Of a DNA stretch of 64,000 bases, positions 63,512-64,000 are shown piece by piece. Where the stretch lies: the NCBI GenBank assembly GCA_001897745.1, contig MKUH01000026.1, positions 1-64,000 of the forward strand, given 5' to 3'. The position numbers and the translations under genes are program-made. The notes beneath the pieces were generated by a model, which had not been told where the DNA came from, did no database searches, and worked only from the letters and a program-made list of their open reading frames with translations. Position 1 is the first letter of the stretch. Every line of letters starts with the position of its first letter. This stretch comes from Candidatus Accumulibacter sp. 66-26. Lineage in GTDB: Bacteria; Pseudomonadota; Gammaproteobacteria; Burkholderiales; Rhodocyclaceae.

Positions 63512-64000
63512 CTAGAAATCCATTCTGTAACTGGCGGCCAGCCAGTATTCGGTGGCATTGCCTTGGGTGCTGCCGTTGAGCATCAAGGAACCCATGCCGC
63601 CGCCGATCCTGCCCTCGACCCCCACTGCGGCACGCAGCCAGTCGCGCTTGTAATGCTGTCCGGGCAGGCTGAAGCCATACAGACCGGCGACATCGCCGCT
63701 GGCTGTCGCGCCGGTGTCATTGAAACGATGCACCCCTTCCAGACGGCCCAACAAATCCAACTTGTCATCTAGGTGATGCACTACATCCAGTCCCAGACGC
63801 GCTTCGGTCGAGTCTTCGGTGCGGCTGTTCCAGTTGGCCGGGAACGCCCCGCCGGTTTCGCGGTAGGCGTCCACCTTGGTGCGGATGTAAGTGACACTGG
63901 TATACGGAGTAACCGACGTGTTACCCGCCTTGAGAGCATCGAGCCAGTCCAGTCGGGCGCGCAGCGCTGCGGTACTGAGGTCGGCGCTGCCGCGACCGTA
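63512..64000 (-). CDS. Autotransporter beta-barrel domain protein, 5' end beyond the window
   Basis: The 3' 163 codons of a gene whose start lies past position 64000; the frame is open to the window edge. The visible part alternates beta strands (YTSVTYIRTKVDAYRE, ARLGLDVVHHLDDKLDLLGR, VGVEGRIGGGM) and ends WLAASYRMDF, with the C-terminal aromatic residue required for outer-membrane assembly. This fits the translocator barrel of a type V secretion protein. It is convergent with the exosortase operon, and the passenger domain cannot be seen. Confidence 0.85.
   Translation of the reverse strand, partial: YGRGSADLSTAALRARLDWLDALKAGNTSVTPYTSVTYIRTKVDAYRETGGAFPANWNSRTEDSTEARLGLDVVHHLDDKLDLLGRLEGVHRFNDTGATASGDVAGLYGFSLPGQHYKRDWLRAAVGVEGRIGGGMGSLMLNGSTQGNATEYWLAASYRMDF

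Overview
The window looks like a piece of a betaproteobacterial chromosome, probably Rhodocyclales (Zoogloea/Dechloromonas/Azonexus-like). The evidence is the complete exosortase A (XrtA/EpsH) polysaccharide locus with its PEP-CTERM-associated accessory genes, a PEP-CTERM protein behind a good sigma-54 promoter, a compact 270-residue flagellin, and a GC-rich core (a sampled line in the exosortase gene is 43/60 G+C). The left part is less GC-rich; sampled lines in the FkbM gene are 28/60 and 22/60 G+C, which suggests an acquired glycan island.

Left part, 1-21.9 kb: a probable flagellin glycosylation island. A flagellin gene (minus) is divergent from a TPR/O-GlcNAc-transferase-type glycosyltransferase (plus). 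A long minus-strand series follows. In transcription order it holds ddhA-ddhB-ddhC and an SDR (CDP-3,6-dideoxyhexose pathway), a terminator-like hairpin, a heptose-type nucleotidyltransferase, a CBS-GHMP kinase fusion, a NeuB-SAF-TIM-barrel fusion, an acetolactate-synthase-like ThDP enzyme, an FkbM methyltransferase, two radical SAM proteins, a sugar C-methyltransferase, a degenerate TPR/OGT-like protein and a GT2 glycosyltransferase. DdhABC plus an SDR plus a ThDP enzyme is the gene set expected for a branched 3,6-dideoxyhexose of the yersiniose type.

Middle part, 22-30 kb: housekeeping and signalling. It holds a HAD phosphatase, a diguanylate cyclase, a tRNA-Thr(TGT), a low-molecular-weight protein tyrosine phosphatase, a REC-PAS-GGDEF-EAL protein and an HDOD-GAF-histidine kinase. 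This is a c-di-GMP-rich block between two surface-glycan loci.

30-39.8 kb: the most unusual region. It holds a LolA-like periplasmic carrier, a LolD-like ATPase, a DUF1302-like outer-membrane barrel, a PEP-CTERM protein, a nitroreductase-like protein paired with a ThiF-type adenylyltransferase, two FtsX-type permeases and a FeeM-type N-acyl amino acid synthase. I read this as a candidate pathway that makes, tailors and exports an acyl-amino-acid (lipoamino acid) and is tied to the exosortase system.

40.1-63.3 kb: one tight plus-strand exosortase A exopolysaccharide operon, with many 4-bp ATGA overlaps. It runs: export lipoprotein, chain-length determinant, tyrosine autokinase, outer-membrane protein, ATPase, WecB, deacetylase, FemAB protein, glycosyltransferase, exosortase-EpsI fusion, glycosyltransferase, amidotransferase, two glycosyltransferases, O-antigen-ligase-like protein, MBOAT O-acetyltransferase, SGNH protein and a second deacetylase. 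The right edge holds the 3' part of an autotransporter barrel gene on the minus strand.

All family assignments come from reading motifs by eye; no database search was run.
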